Shown one piece after another: positions 53,014 to 60,941 of a stretch of 64,000 nucleotides of DNA (the first letter of the stretch is position 1; each line of letters begins with the position of its first letter). Origin of the DNA: Zobellia uliginosa (GTDB lineage Bacteria; Bacteroidota; Bacteroidia; Flavobacteriales; Flavobacteriaceae); contig NZ_JAHKPY010000006.1 in the NCBI RefSeq assembly GCF_018860745.1, positions 62,001 through 126,000 on the forward strand, read 5' to 3'. Below the pieces are notes generated by a model. That model was given only the letters and a program-made list of their open reading frames with translations, was not told the origin of the DNA and searched no databases. The translations under genes were made by a program, and so were the position numbers.

Positions 53014-54165
53014 CTATTGGTCATTACCTTTCCAAGTCTGCAATGCGCTCACAGCCTCATCTGTATAATCCGTAAAAACACCATCTACACCAGCATCAAA
53101 GAACAGGTGGTACTCATCTTCCACATTACCGTTACTCCACTTGTTATCTTCATTTCTAAACGTATATGGATGTACTTGTAAATCATATTTGTGAGCCAAA
53201 TCTACAAAGTCGGTTTTTGGCAGCACCGCGATAGTTCCACTTTCATCCTTGGTAAAAGAAATGACAAAAGGTTTCCATGGGCCAATACCTTCTGCATAAG
53301 AAGATACGAATCTCATACCTTCATCCGTAGAAAAATACTCGTAGGTTCTAGCATCTCCATTGGCATAAAAATCGAATGGTGCTGCATAGGAGATAAAATC
53401 ACCCTCAGGTACATTAAAATCCAAACTACCGTCTGCATTTACATTATAAGTTGAAATTAGCTGTACCAATTTTACATCTGATTTTGAGTTGATATACTGC
53501 AAAGGAGCAACCTCAAAACACTGAACGAACACAGGCGAATTATACGAGTTAAGTTTTGCTTCCGATAATTTTGCCAATAGAGCATCTTCAATAGGAAGGC
53601 CTATTAAGTTATGAAAATAAGGATGCTTCATTTCAGGATAAAGCCCCACATCACTTCCATTTGTAGTTTTTCTAGATTTTGCCAAAGTGATAATTTCGTC
53701 TAATGTTGGAATTTGAAACATGCCATCAAAACGATCGGAACGGTCAGAACGGGCTTGTTTGGCTTTTAGTTTTTTAATCTGCTCCAAAGTAAAATCAGAA
53801 ACAAACCAGTCCGTAATTTCTTTTCCATCCAGATTTTTAGTTGTTTTTAAATTAGCAAACTCCTGTAGGTCTTCTACGTTGGTTGTGCCGGAAATAAAAG
53901 GTTCGTGACGCGCTACCAAAAAACTGTCCTTGGTCATGACCAAATCTGGCTCAATGTAATCAGCACCCATTTCAATAGCTTTTGCGTACGCCTCTAACGT
54001 GTGCTCTGGATAAATGGACTGTGCACCTCTGTGCGCTATGACCAAAGGTGTTTTACTATTTTCTTCGTGATGACCTCCCCCTATAAAATCATCTAATTTA
54101 TCACAAGAAGTGAATAAGGTTAGAAGGGATAAACCTGCCATTGGTAAAAAATTCATTTTCTTCAT
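53014..54165 (-). CDS. glpQ: Glycerophosphodiester phosphodiesterase
   Basis: A 383-residue lipoprotein. The signal peptide ends FTSC (about Cys21). The TIM-barrel GDPD domain has VIAHRGAQSIYPEHTLEAY, ADYIEPDLVMTKD and FLVARHEP, which supply the catalytic His pair and metal ligands. It cleaves deacylated phospholipids to glycerol-3-phosphate and an alcohol. The GlpQ-like late C-terminal end is intact. It is alone on the minus strand. Confidence 0.92.
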   Translation of the reverse strand: MKKMNFLPMAGLSLLTLFTSCDKLDDFIGGGHHEENSKTPLVIAHRGAQSIYPEHTLEAYAKAIEMGADYIEPDLVMTKDSFLVARHEPFISGTTNVEDLQEFANLKTTKNLDGKEITDWFVSDFTLEQIKKLKAKQARSDRSDRFDGMFQIPTLDEIITLAKSRKTTNGSDVGLYPEMKHPYFHNLIGLPIEDALLAKLSEAKLNSYNSPVFVQCFEVAPLQYINSKSDVKLVQLISTYNVNADGSLDFNVPEGDFISYAAPFDFYANGDARTYEYFSTDEGMRFVSSYAEGIGPWKPFVISFTKDESGTIAVLPKTDFVDLAHKYDLQVHPYTFRNEDNKWSNGNVEDEYHLFFDAGVDGVFTDYTDEAVSALQTWKGNDQ

Positions 54166-54296
54166 TTTAGTGGTTTTTAAATTGACACTAAAACAACAAA
54201 ACAGATATTAGCCTAACGTTAAAGAAGATTACTATATGAATATGCTTAGATGAGGATAAGTTAAGGGAATTGTAAAGTAACTAATAAAGACAAAAA

Positions 54297-55235
54297 TTAA
54301 GTGATCGTATGGTAAACAAACGCAATATAAACTCCTAGTAATATAATACCATCCCTCCATCCTAAACGAAGACCCCTAGGAATAAAAACTAGAGGAAGTA
54401 TAAGAAAGGAAATACCTAACATCCAAAAAATATCATTACTCAATAACCCTTCATCCATTACATGAATAGGCGTAATAATAGAGGTGATACCTAGAACGGC
54501 CAATAAATTAAAAATATTTGAACCGATCAAATTTCCTAAAGAAATAGCTTTTTCCTTTTTGATCACGGCAATTATAGATGCCGCCAATTCTGGTATGCTA
54601 GTACCCACGGAAACTATAGTTACGGCTATTATACGCTCACTAACGCCATATAAAGTAGCCAAACCTACCGCACCATTGATAAGCAACTCTGACCCTCCCC
54701 AAAGTGCCGTACCGCCAAGACCTAAAAATAGTACTAACTTATACAGTGGCAAAGGTTCATCATCCTCCGGTGCTTCGTCTTCTACTGCTTGCTTTTGAAA
54801 GCGCAATAAATAGACTAAAAACAAGAATAAGGCAACAACCATTATTATACCTTCATACTGTTGTATTTGCCCATCAAAGAAAATAAACCCAAAAAATAGC
54901 AGTGAAGCGGCCATCATTACGGGCCAATCTGTTGTATAGAAAGTTTTACGAACATCTATACTTCCTAACAATACCGTCACGCCTAATACTAAACCAAGGT
55001 TAGCAATATTAGAACCTACTACATTTCCTAATGCCAAATCCGGAAAACCATCTAATGCTGCTTTTATACTTACAATAAGCTCAGGTGCTGATGTAGCAAA
55101 AGACACCACCGTCATACCTATCACTATTTTGGGGATATTCAATCTTAAAGAAAGAGCAACTGCTGATTTTAAAAGCCAATTACCACCCGCTATTAAAAGT
55201 GTAAGGCCTAGAACAATAAAAAGAAGATTCTGCAT
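54297..55235 (-). CDS. Calcium/sodium antiporter (YrbG-like)
   Basis: A 312-residue antiporter with two inverted halves. The alpha-repeat motifs are GNVVGSNIANLGLVLG (about 71) and GNLIGSNIFNLLAVLG (about 235), each GNxxGSN plus following helix. It exchanges cations such as sodium and calcium across the inner membrane. The -7 box at 55261-55268 lies 25 bases upstream. The gene is alone on the minus strand. Confidence 0.92.
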   Translation of the reverse strand: MQNLLFIVLGLTLLIAGGNWLLKSAVALSLRLNIPKIVIGMTVVSFATSAPELIVSIKAALDGFPDLALGNVVGSNIANLGLVLGVTVLLGSIDVRKTFYTTDWPVMMAASLLFFGFIFFDGQIQQYEGIIMVVALFLFLVYLLRFQKQAVEDEAPEDDEPLPLYKLVLFLGLGGTALWGGSELLINGAVGLATLYGVSERIIAVTIVSVGTSIPELAASIIAVIKKEKAISLGNLIGSNIFNLLAVLGITSIITPIHVMDEGLLSNDIFWMLGISFLILPLVFIPRGLRLGWRDGIILLGVYIAFVYHTIT

Positions 55236-55260
55236 GTACAGTTTTCAGAAAATTAGTGAA

Positions 55261-55268
55261 CAAAGATA
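55261..55268 (-). promoter_or_regulatory. -7 box of the antiporter gene
   Basis: The minus strand reads TATCTTTG, an exact match, 25 bases before ATG 55235. Confidence 0.5.
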
Positions 55269-55649
55269 TAGGAACATTTTTACTTTTAAATGTCTTTTTT
55301 AGCGAGTTACCAAAGCAAAATATACGTGTGAAAAAAGTCGTTCAAAAATGGATTTGCACCAAAAGCATTAATTCCGACTCAAAACTATGCTTAAAAAAGA
55401 AAAGGATCTTCAAAACAGTCCTTCATTTGTTTCAATATGAAAGTTTTATTTTACTAATAAATTACAAATTGAAACCATACTGTAGACATATTTTTAAATT
55501 TATTAACTGTAACCATTTTTTAACCTGCATAATCGTATGAAAATTGAATAATTCTCATCATTCTGCTAGGATATCAATATTTCTTTTAATTATCTTGATT
55601 GGATAATCGATTATTATCAACTATCTATTAACCCTAAAAACCCCTAATT
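55269..55649. other. Gene-free gap before the 20-residue peptide
   Basis: A plus-strand frame across about 55256-55540 has no recognisable domain, is Cys- and Lys-rich and starts at an unusual codon, so I do not call it. It would contain the promoter of the 20-residue peptide. No TAnnTTTG box was seen near it. Confidence 0.35.
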
Positions 55650-55712
55650 ATGATTACACTTGCAAAAATTCTATTACTACTCCTAGTATCGATGATCACG
55701 ATAGTAGCGTAA
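55650..55712 (+). CDS. Tiny hydrophobic membrane peptide (20 aa)
   Basis: ATG 55650 to TAA 55712 gives a single hydrophobic helix (MITLAKILLLLLVSMITIVA). It is followed after 25 bases by a good terminator, so it forms a compact transcript. Similar tiny helices (such as toxins of type I systems or channel modulators) are known generally, but nothing here fixes the function and no antisense RNA was identified. Confidence 0.4.
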   Translation: MITLAKILLLLLVSMITIVA

Positions 55713-55737
55713 GTTAAATCATATAGGCCTATATAAT

Positions 55738-55770
55738 AAAAGACCGCCGTAAAGCGGTCTTTTACTTTAT
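55738..55770 (+). terminator. Terminator after the 20-residue peptide
   Basis: Perfect 10-bp stem AAAAGACCGC / GCGGTCTTTT with a 6-base loop, then ACTTTATTTT. Confidence 0.85.
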
Positions 55771-55804
55771 TTTCAATAAGTTAGCATATTCTATATACCA
55801 ACTG

Positions 55805-55957
55805 ATGAAGAAAACATTATTTAAATTTCTTGCCAAAGTAAATCAAGTACTATTACCCTCTTATTCTCAAAAAAGGCTAGACTTATCTAAAGCTTCCAAG
55901 ATACAGATGGCTATAATTGGCTGGCGCTATTTTGTTACTACTCGGGCTTTGGACTAG
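55805..55957 (+). CDS. Small basic conserved protein (50 aa)
   Basis: ATG 55805 to TAG 55957 gives 50 residues: KKTLFKFLAKVNQVLLPSYS, then LDLSKASKIQMAIIGWRY and the end VTTRALD. The pattern recalls small flavobacterial proteins of about 50 residues that databases sometimes name SsrA-binding protein by error; the real SmpB is three times longer. It is basic and partly helical, without a signal peptide. Its stop overlaps the apt stop by three bases on the other strand. Confidence 0.5.
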   Translation: MKKTLFKFLAKVNQVLLPSYSQKRLDLSKASKIQMAIIGWRYFVTTRALD

Positions 55958-56466
55958 TAATTTAAAAGTGCTTTTGTCATAATATTTTCTATTTTGTTCC
56001 TACCGTTTAAAAAATCCAGTTCAATCAAAAAGTTACATTGAACGATTTCCCCTCCCAAACGTTGTACTAAATCGCACGTAGCTTTTGCTGTACCTCCAGT
56101 AGCTAGTACATCATCATGAATTAGTACTTTTTCGCCTTTAAGAATAGCATCACTATGTATCTCCAAGGTATCTGTACCATATTCAAGATCATAGGTCTGA
56201 CTAGTTCTTGCTGCCGGTAACTTATTAGGTTTTCTAACCGGGATGAAACCTGCATTCAGTTTTTGAGCCAAAAGAGGTGCGAAAAAAAATCCGCGGCTTT
56301 CCATGCCCACAACTTTATCTATCTTAACATCACCCACCATTTCAGCAAGTCTATCTAACGTAAATTGCATGGCTTTGGCATCTGCCAACAGCGGTGTTAT
56401 ATCTTTAAAGACCACTCCATCTTGCGGAAAATTATCAATATCTCTAATAAAGGTTTTTAAATCCAT
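55954..56466 (-). CDS. apt: Adenine phosphoribosyltransferase
   Basis: A 170-residue enzyme that salvages adenine to AMP with PRPP. The PRPP motif is KVLIHDDVLATGGTA and the conserved opening block is LKTFIRDIDNFPQDGVVFKDI. The RGFFFAPLLA segment and N-terminal helix also match. Typical length is about 170. It is a single gene on the minus strand, divergent from the tRNA-Arg unit. Confidence 0.95.
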   Translation of the reverse strand: MDLKTFIRDIDNFPQDGVVFKDITPLLADAKAMQFTLDRLAEMVGDVKIDKVVGMESRGFFFAPLLAQKLNAGFIPVRKPNKLPAARTSQTYDLEYGTDTLEIHSDAILKGEKVLIHDDVLATGGTAKATCDLVQRLGGEIVQCNFLIELDFLNGRNKIENIMTKALLNY

Positions 56467-56484
56467 TTAATAAGTAACTTATAT

Positions 56485-56515
56485 TTTGCCGTAAATGTAA
56501 AAAGAAATATATTTG
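56485..56515 (+). promoter_or_regulatory. tRNA-Arg promoter
   Basis: TTTG at 56485-56488, a 19-base spacer, then TATATTTG at 56508-56515. This is an ideal match to the Bacteroidota consensus. The tRNA begins about 75 bases past the expected start of transcription. Confidence 0.7.
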
Positions 56516-56595
56516 CACCCCGTTAGGTAAAAAGCCCATTACAATTGGCTTATTTTAATTTCCGTTCAGGGAAAGCTAACGAAAGTATTTTTATT

Positions 56596-56672
56596 GGTCC
56601 TGTGGCGCAACTGGATAGCGCATCTGACTACGAATCAGAAGGTTACAAGTTCGAATCTTGTCAGGATCACCA
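56596..56672 (+). tRNA. tRNA-Arg (anticodon ACG)
   Basis: Cloverleaf seen by eye. The acceptor stem GGTCCTG pairs with CAGGATC with one G-T pair; the D arm is GCGCAACTGGATAGCGC; the anticodon stem TCTGA/TCAGA encloses CTACGAA with anticodon ACG; the T arm is CAAGTTCGAATCTTG; CCA is encoded (56670-56672). Anticodon ACG, modified to inosine, reads CGU, CGC and CGA. Confidence 0.95.
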
Positions 56673-56693
56673 AATTGGACGTATTCCAATATC

Positions 56694-56729
56694 AAAACCT
56701 TGCTGATCTTAAGATCAGCAAGGTTTTTT
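56694..56729 (+). terminator. Terminator after tRNA-Arg
   Basis: Perfect 15-bp inverted repeat AACCTTGCTGATCTT / AAGATCAGCAAGGTT without a spacer, followed by TTTTT. It ends the tRNA transcript before the polysaccharide genes. Confidence 0.9.
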
Positions 56730-56991
56730 GCTTTTTAAGAATATAGTTGAATTTTGATAATGCTTAAACTGTAGATTTTTGAAAACCCATTGAAGTCTGT
56801 CTACTTTTTCAACGTTATATTGATAGCTTACCACTAGTAATTGAAATGAATATACCCTAATACTCATTCGATAAATTACAACTATCCAATACAACTGTTT
56901 TTTACGCAAGAGTACAATTAATATATTCTCAAATACACTTCTTCTGAAGCAAAGACTTTAATTTACTCTGTTCTAAAATGCTTAGTAAATT
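56730..56991. other. Gap between the tRNA terminator and the polysaccharide locus
   Basis: It must contain the promoter of the 947-residue gene, but I see no TAnnTTTG box. A minus-strand frame of about 64 residues here looks like chance. An imperfect palindrome CTTCTGAAG lies at about 56940. No integrase or repeat was seen. Confidence 0.4.
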
Positions 56992-59835
56992 ATGAATACA
57001 TATATAACTCAATCTCCATTAACTCTACTTATTCTACTTTTAGGTATAAATTGTTCGTCGAGTCAAGATACAAGATATAAGGAAGTTATAAATACATCAG
57101 GTGTTTACAGTATTGACACAGGATATACAATTTCTAAAGTACGTCCTGCAGTAAACAAGAATAAAACGTACATCGTTGCTAGTAGTTATGAAGGCACCGT
57201 TTTAGGCATTTCTTATAACGGAAAAATACTTTGGAAAAATGAACTATCAGGTTTTATGAACCATGATATTTGGGCCGATGATATAAATAATGATGGCTTT
57301 GATGAGATTTTAGCCGCAAATGCGGATGGTACTGTATATTGTCTTGATCATAAAGGAAAGGTATTATGGAAATTTAAACAGAATACCGCACCCATGTATG
57401 CGGTTTGTATCATAAAAAAAGATAAAAAGGCCTATGTAGTTTGTGGTGGGTACGACAATAGCTTTTACTATGTGACTAGTGATGGTAAATTAATTGATGA
57501 AATTGCTTCTCATACCTATTCTGTAGAAAAACCCTTTAGTAAAGCAAAAAAAGAACTACCTCCCGAAGGGTTGCATTTAACCAATTTTTTAAGACCTGGA
57601 AAACTTGCGAACGGCAAAGAAATATTGATAGTTCATGGAGTTCAAAACAGCATGAATGGCAATGGAACGCTTTACTATTTCAACCCTTTAGAGAAACTAC
57701 CTTACAAAACCATAAAAATTAAAAAACGTGGCCCTTATGGAGATGTGAAAATTGGAAATGTAAATGGAGCTCAAGAAGTGTTACTGGGTCGTGTTGGGGC
57801 GCAGGCAAAAGGTATGCACTTTACAAAAGTTAGCCTTGACAACCCCAACCACCAATCTTTTGTTGATTTTAAAGAAGTAAAAGACCAAAAACCCCTTAAA
57901 AGAGGCATGTATCGTGTTATTCAAACCGATGTGTTCAACTACAAAGGGAAAACGGCTTATATAACCCTATTTGGTAGCAATATTTTAATTCATAATGTTG
58001 GAGCTAAAGATGCAGATGCCGAAGTAATCCCTACACGGTTTTCATTTAACGACATGTTTAAAGACCACAACGCAAATAAGCTAATCTTAGCTAGTGCACA
58101 AAGTGGAGGAAGCGCTATTCAAATTATAGATTTAGATAATACGAATTGGAAAAATGAATTTTCTAAATTAAATCCTCCAGGGAAAATTCAGACTATACTT
58201 ACCAATACGAACAAAATAAAACAAGATTTACAGCAGTTTAAAAAACCTTCTTATCAAAAAGAATCCGCTACTGTTTATTTGATGTCAGAAAACAGAAAAA
58301 AAACAGGTGCGGCAGAAGCTATTGATAAAATTGAAGCTACATATAGCAACCCTGTATTTTTAAACGGAGGGAGTTTTGATAAAGAAAAGTGGGATCGTTC
58401 TGCCATGCCAAGTGAAGTTTATAAAAATAAGCGAGATGGTAGAATGAAATACATATTAACCCAAAACGAGGTTTTAGAAATACTGAAGAAAAAGCATAAG
58501 CAGTCTAACGGAAAAGGGATTTCTTATTGGGCCGGTCACGGTAACGACCCTTATATGTACCAAGTAGCTACTACGAAAAAAGGATTTGATATTGCTAACG
58601 GAAACAAAACCGTAATAATTTACCCTGAAGTTGAAGACCATTCGGACGAGTTTAATTTTGTCATGAATGATTTAATTCTACCCCTAGCAGATTATGCGAA
58701 AACAAAAAATGCTAGTTTATACCTACGCAATAAGCATTTGTTCTGGCAATCTAGTGTTTATATGGATAAATGGGAACCATTAACATCTGGTAAATATGCT
58801 AGTGTTTTTGTGCCCGCTATGGAAGAAACCACGGATAAATCTATGGAATTGAGTTTTACATCTCGCTTAGGCCTTTGGGCAAGCGGAGCGGTAGATAGTT
58901 GGGGTGCCCGTTGTGCTAGAGACAACCCTAGTTTTGATCGTTTACGCCAACATTCCAATCAAACGTTACCCAACCATTTCTTAAGAACCATGGTGTATAC
59001 TATTTCAAGTGGTGCCCAATATATAGATAATTTCCCCGTGGATCAAGAGTACATGAGTTTACTATGGGAACTGATTGCAAAAGGGGCTTTATTTGTTCCT
59101 GAACGCTCGGACATTTTAAGTTTTTCCCCTGTTCATTTAAGCATTAATAATCCTAATGAAGACTATCTAAATGAAGCTAGCAATGTAAAATGGCTAACGT
59201 TTTACAATAAAAACGGAGATAATAAAGAAGCATATGCTTTTAGCAGATTAAATGGTACGTGGCCAGGAGCTCCATTAACTGAATGGGATTTTTCCAGATT
59301 TGCTGCAGGAGCAACAGACCGTCATTTAAATTTTATCCCAAAATATAATAACGGTATGGTTTTGATTACTCCTACACAAAATGGTGCGTTTGTAGACAAA
59401 GATGCCATTAGAAAACCTTTAGAAGAAAATATTAACCCATGGTACAAAGGCAAACTAAAAGAATACTATTCTGACGGAAAAAATTATATGTCTGCAGATG
59501 GTAAATCCATTTATAAGCCTAGAGATTATTACAAGGTAATTGAAAAAGATATTATAGAAAGTGCCACTTTATTACCATTAACAGTTTCTGGCAATGTGGG
59601 GTGGGTAGTTGCACAGGTCTCGCCAAAGCATTTACGTTTAACCCTTGTCGAAAACGGATATATTAACCCAAAAGAAGCTACGGCAACCGTTAAATTTAAT
59701 AATATGAAAGTACTGAAGATTAAAGACCTGTTGAATAATGAGGAGTTTAAATCGAGCCCAAATACGGAGATAAAGATTGCTGTTCCGTTAGGTGGCTTCC
59801 GATTTTTAGATATTGAACTAGCTGAAGCATTATAG
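56992..59835 (+). CDS. Large secreted glycoside hydrolase, lambda-carrageenase (GH150)-like
   Basis: A 947-residue exported protein. The N-terminus (to about 25, INC then SSSQD) may be a lipoprotein signal, though Cys21 is preceded by Asn. Residues about 40-420 show repeated beta-propeller blades of PQQ-like type (GKILWKNE, DINNDGFDEILAANADGTVY, GKVLWKFK). From about 440 a catalytic-type domain follows, with ISYWAGHGNDPYMY, YPEVEDHSDEFNF and AMEETTDKSMELSF. Length and this two-part plan match lambda-carrageenase (942 residues in Pseudoalteromonas). Two sulfatases and an esterase adjoin. The specificity is inferred, not shown. Confidence 0.55.
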   Translation: MNTYITQSPLTLLILLLGINCSSSQDTRYKEVINTSGVYSIDTGYTISKVRPAVNKNKTYIVASSYEGTVLGISYNGKILWKNELSGFMNHDIWADDINNDGFDEILAANADGTVYCLDHKGKVLWKFKQNTAPMYAVCIIKKDKKAYVVCGGYDNSFYYVTSDGKLIDEIASHTYSVEKPFSKAKKELPPEGLHLTNFLRPGKLANGKEILIVHGVQNSMNGNGTLYYFNPLEKLPYKTIKIKKRGPYGDVKIGNVNGAQEVLLGRVGAQAKGMHFTKVSLDNPNHQSFVDFKEVKDQKPLKRGMYRVIQTDVFNYKGKTAYITLFGSNILIHNVGAKDADAEVIPTRFSFNDMFKDHNANKLILASAQSGGSAIQIIDLDNTNWKNEFSKLNPPGKIQTILTNTNKIKQDLQQFKKPSYQKESATVYLMSENRKKTGAAEAIDKIEATYSNPVFLNGGSFDKEKWDRSAMPSEVYKNKRDGRMKYILTQNEVLEILKKKHKQSNGKGISYWAGHGNDPYMYQVATTKKGFDIANGNKTVIIYPEVEDHSDEFNFVMNDLILPLADYAKTKNASLYLRNKHLFWQSSVYMDKWEPLTSGKYASVFVPAMEETTDKSMELSFTSRLGLWASGAVDSWGARCARDNPSFDRLRQHSNQTLPNHFLRTMVYTISSGAQYIDNFPVDQEYMSLLWELIAKGALFVPERSDILSFSPVHLSINNPNEDYLNEASNVKWLTFYNKNGDNKEAYAFSRLNGTWPGAPLTEWDFSRFAAGATDRHLNFIPKYNNGMVLITPTQNGAFVDKDAIRKPLEENINPWYKGKLKEYYSDGKNYMSADGKSIYKPRDYYKVIEKDIIESATLLPLTVSGNVGWVVAQVSPKHLRLTLVENGYINPKEATATVKFNNMKVLKIKDLLNNEEFKSSPNTEIKIAVPLGGFRFLDIELAEAL

Positions 59836-59931
59836 CAGAAAAGCGAGAATATTAAGATTGATTTAATCGATTTCTAAAATATTCAAAAAAACACATGACA
59901 GCTGTTTTATTGAACAAATTATGAATTAAAA

Positions 59932-60843
59932 ATGAAGCATACATTCTTTTATTTAATCCTATTGACTTGCACTTTTGTTGGATGTAAAACAGCAAATATT
60001 GATACTATTAACGCAAAAGCATTAGAATCAATAGATGTTAAAATTGTATTGTTAGCAGGGCAGTCCAATATGGCTGGAGCGGGAAATTTTGATGAATTGA
60101 GTCCGGTAGACCTTAAAAGAATTGAACATATATCAAAAAGAGTTTCATTAAGTTTCAATGGCAAACCAGCTGAACCGCTTTCATATTATGATAATAAACC
60201 AAACGAAAAATATGCCTTTTTAAAGCGTTTTGGTCCAGAACTATTTATGGGATTGACATTAGCAGAGCGTAACCCATATCAAGAATTCCTATTAATAAAG
60301 CGTTCACAGGGTGGGACAGCATTGTATGGCGCTTGGAATCCTAATTGGACAGCTAAAAAAGCTAAAGAAGTGGAAAAAGGAGAGTCTAAACAAAATTTGA
60401 AACTCTATGATCTTCATATTACAGATATCAAGAAAAATATAGAAGTTTTAAAAACTCAAAACAAGACTTACAAAATAATAGGGTTAGCTTGGATGCAAGG
60501 AGAGAATGATGCTGCCAAAGAGATTAGTGCAACCACTTATAAAGACAATCTTAGAATTTTAATTAAAAGTTATAGAGAAGATTTAGGTAATAAAAATCTA
60601 TCATTCGTAATTGGACAAATAAATTCCAGATATGGAAAATTCCAAGAAAAAGGCCCTGCTATAGTGAGACAAGCAATGAATGAAGTTAGCGCTTCAGACA
60701 ATCAGGCAGCTATTATTAAAACATCAACAGATACCACTTGGGCGGATTATCCAAAACATACAGATAATGTCCATTACAATACTAAAGGTCAAAAACGTTT
60801 AGGGATTGCATTTGCCAATAAGCTAAGTATTCTAAACCAATAG
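59932..60843 (+). CDS. SASA-type carbohydrate esterase
   Basis: A 303-residue exported esterase of the sialate O-acetylesterase-like (SASA, DUF303) group. The signal peptide may end FVGC (Cys18), suggesting a lipoprotein. The Ser nucleophile is in LLAGQSNMAGAG, with KRSQGGTALYGAW, IGLAWMQGENDA, and the His-Asp block NVHYNTKGQKRLG. It should remove acetyl or similar groups from a polysaccharide. It is 96 bases after the hydrolase gene and 98 before the sulfatase, likely co-transcribed. Confidence 0.85.
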   Translation: MKHTFFYLILLTCTFVGCKTANIDTINAKALESIDVKIVLLAGQSNMAGAGNFDELSPVDLKRIEHISKRVSLSFNGKPAEPLSYYDNKPNEKYAFLKRFGPELFMGLTLAERNPYQEFLLIKRSQGGTALYGAWNPNWTAKKAKEVEKGESKQNLKLYDLHITDIKKNIEVLKTQNKTYKIIGLAWMQGENDAAKEISATTYKDNLRILIKSYREDLGNKNLSFVIGQINSRYGKFQEKGPAIVRQAMNEVSASDNQAAIIKTSTDTTWADYPKHTDNVHYNTKGQKRLGIAFANKLSILNQ

Positions 60844-60941
60844 AAGAATTGACAACGGACTACCCCAGAAACGGGCGAAGCCAAGCGCAGAATTAGCTTA
60901 AAAGCAATAGAGTAGGTTTTAAACGCAAAATATTATAGAAT

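Noticed and set aside
55256-55540. 94-residue plus-strand frame
   Set aside because: Non-ATG start, irregular composition, no domain and no promoter or ribosome site; it looks like chance.
56715-56909. 64-residue minus-strand frame after the tRNA terminator
   Set aside because: No domain, and it overlaps the tRNA terminator arm; chance frame.
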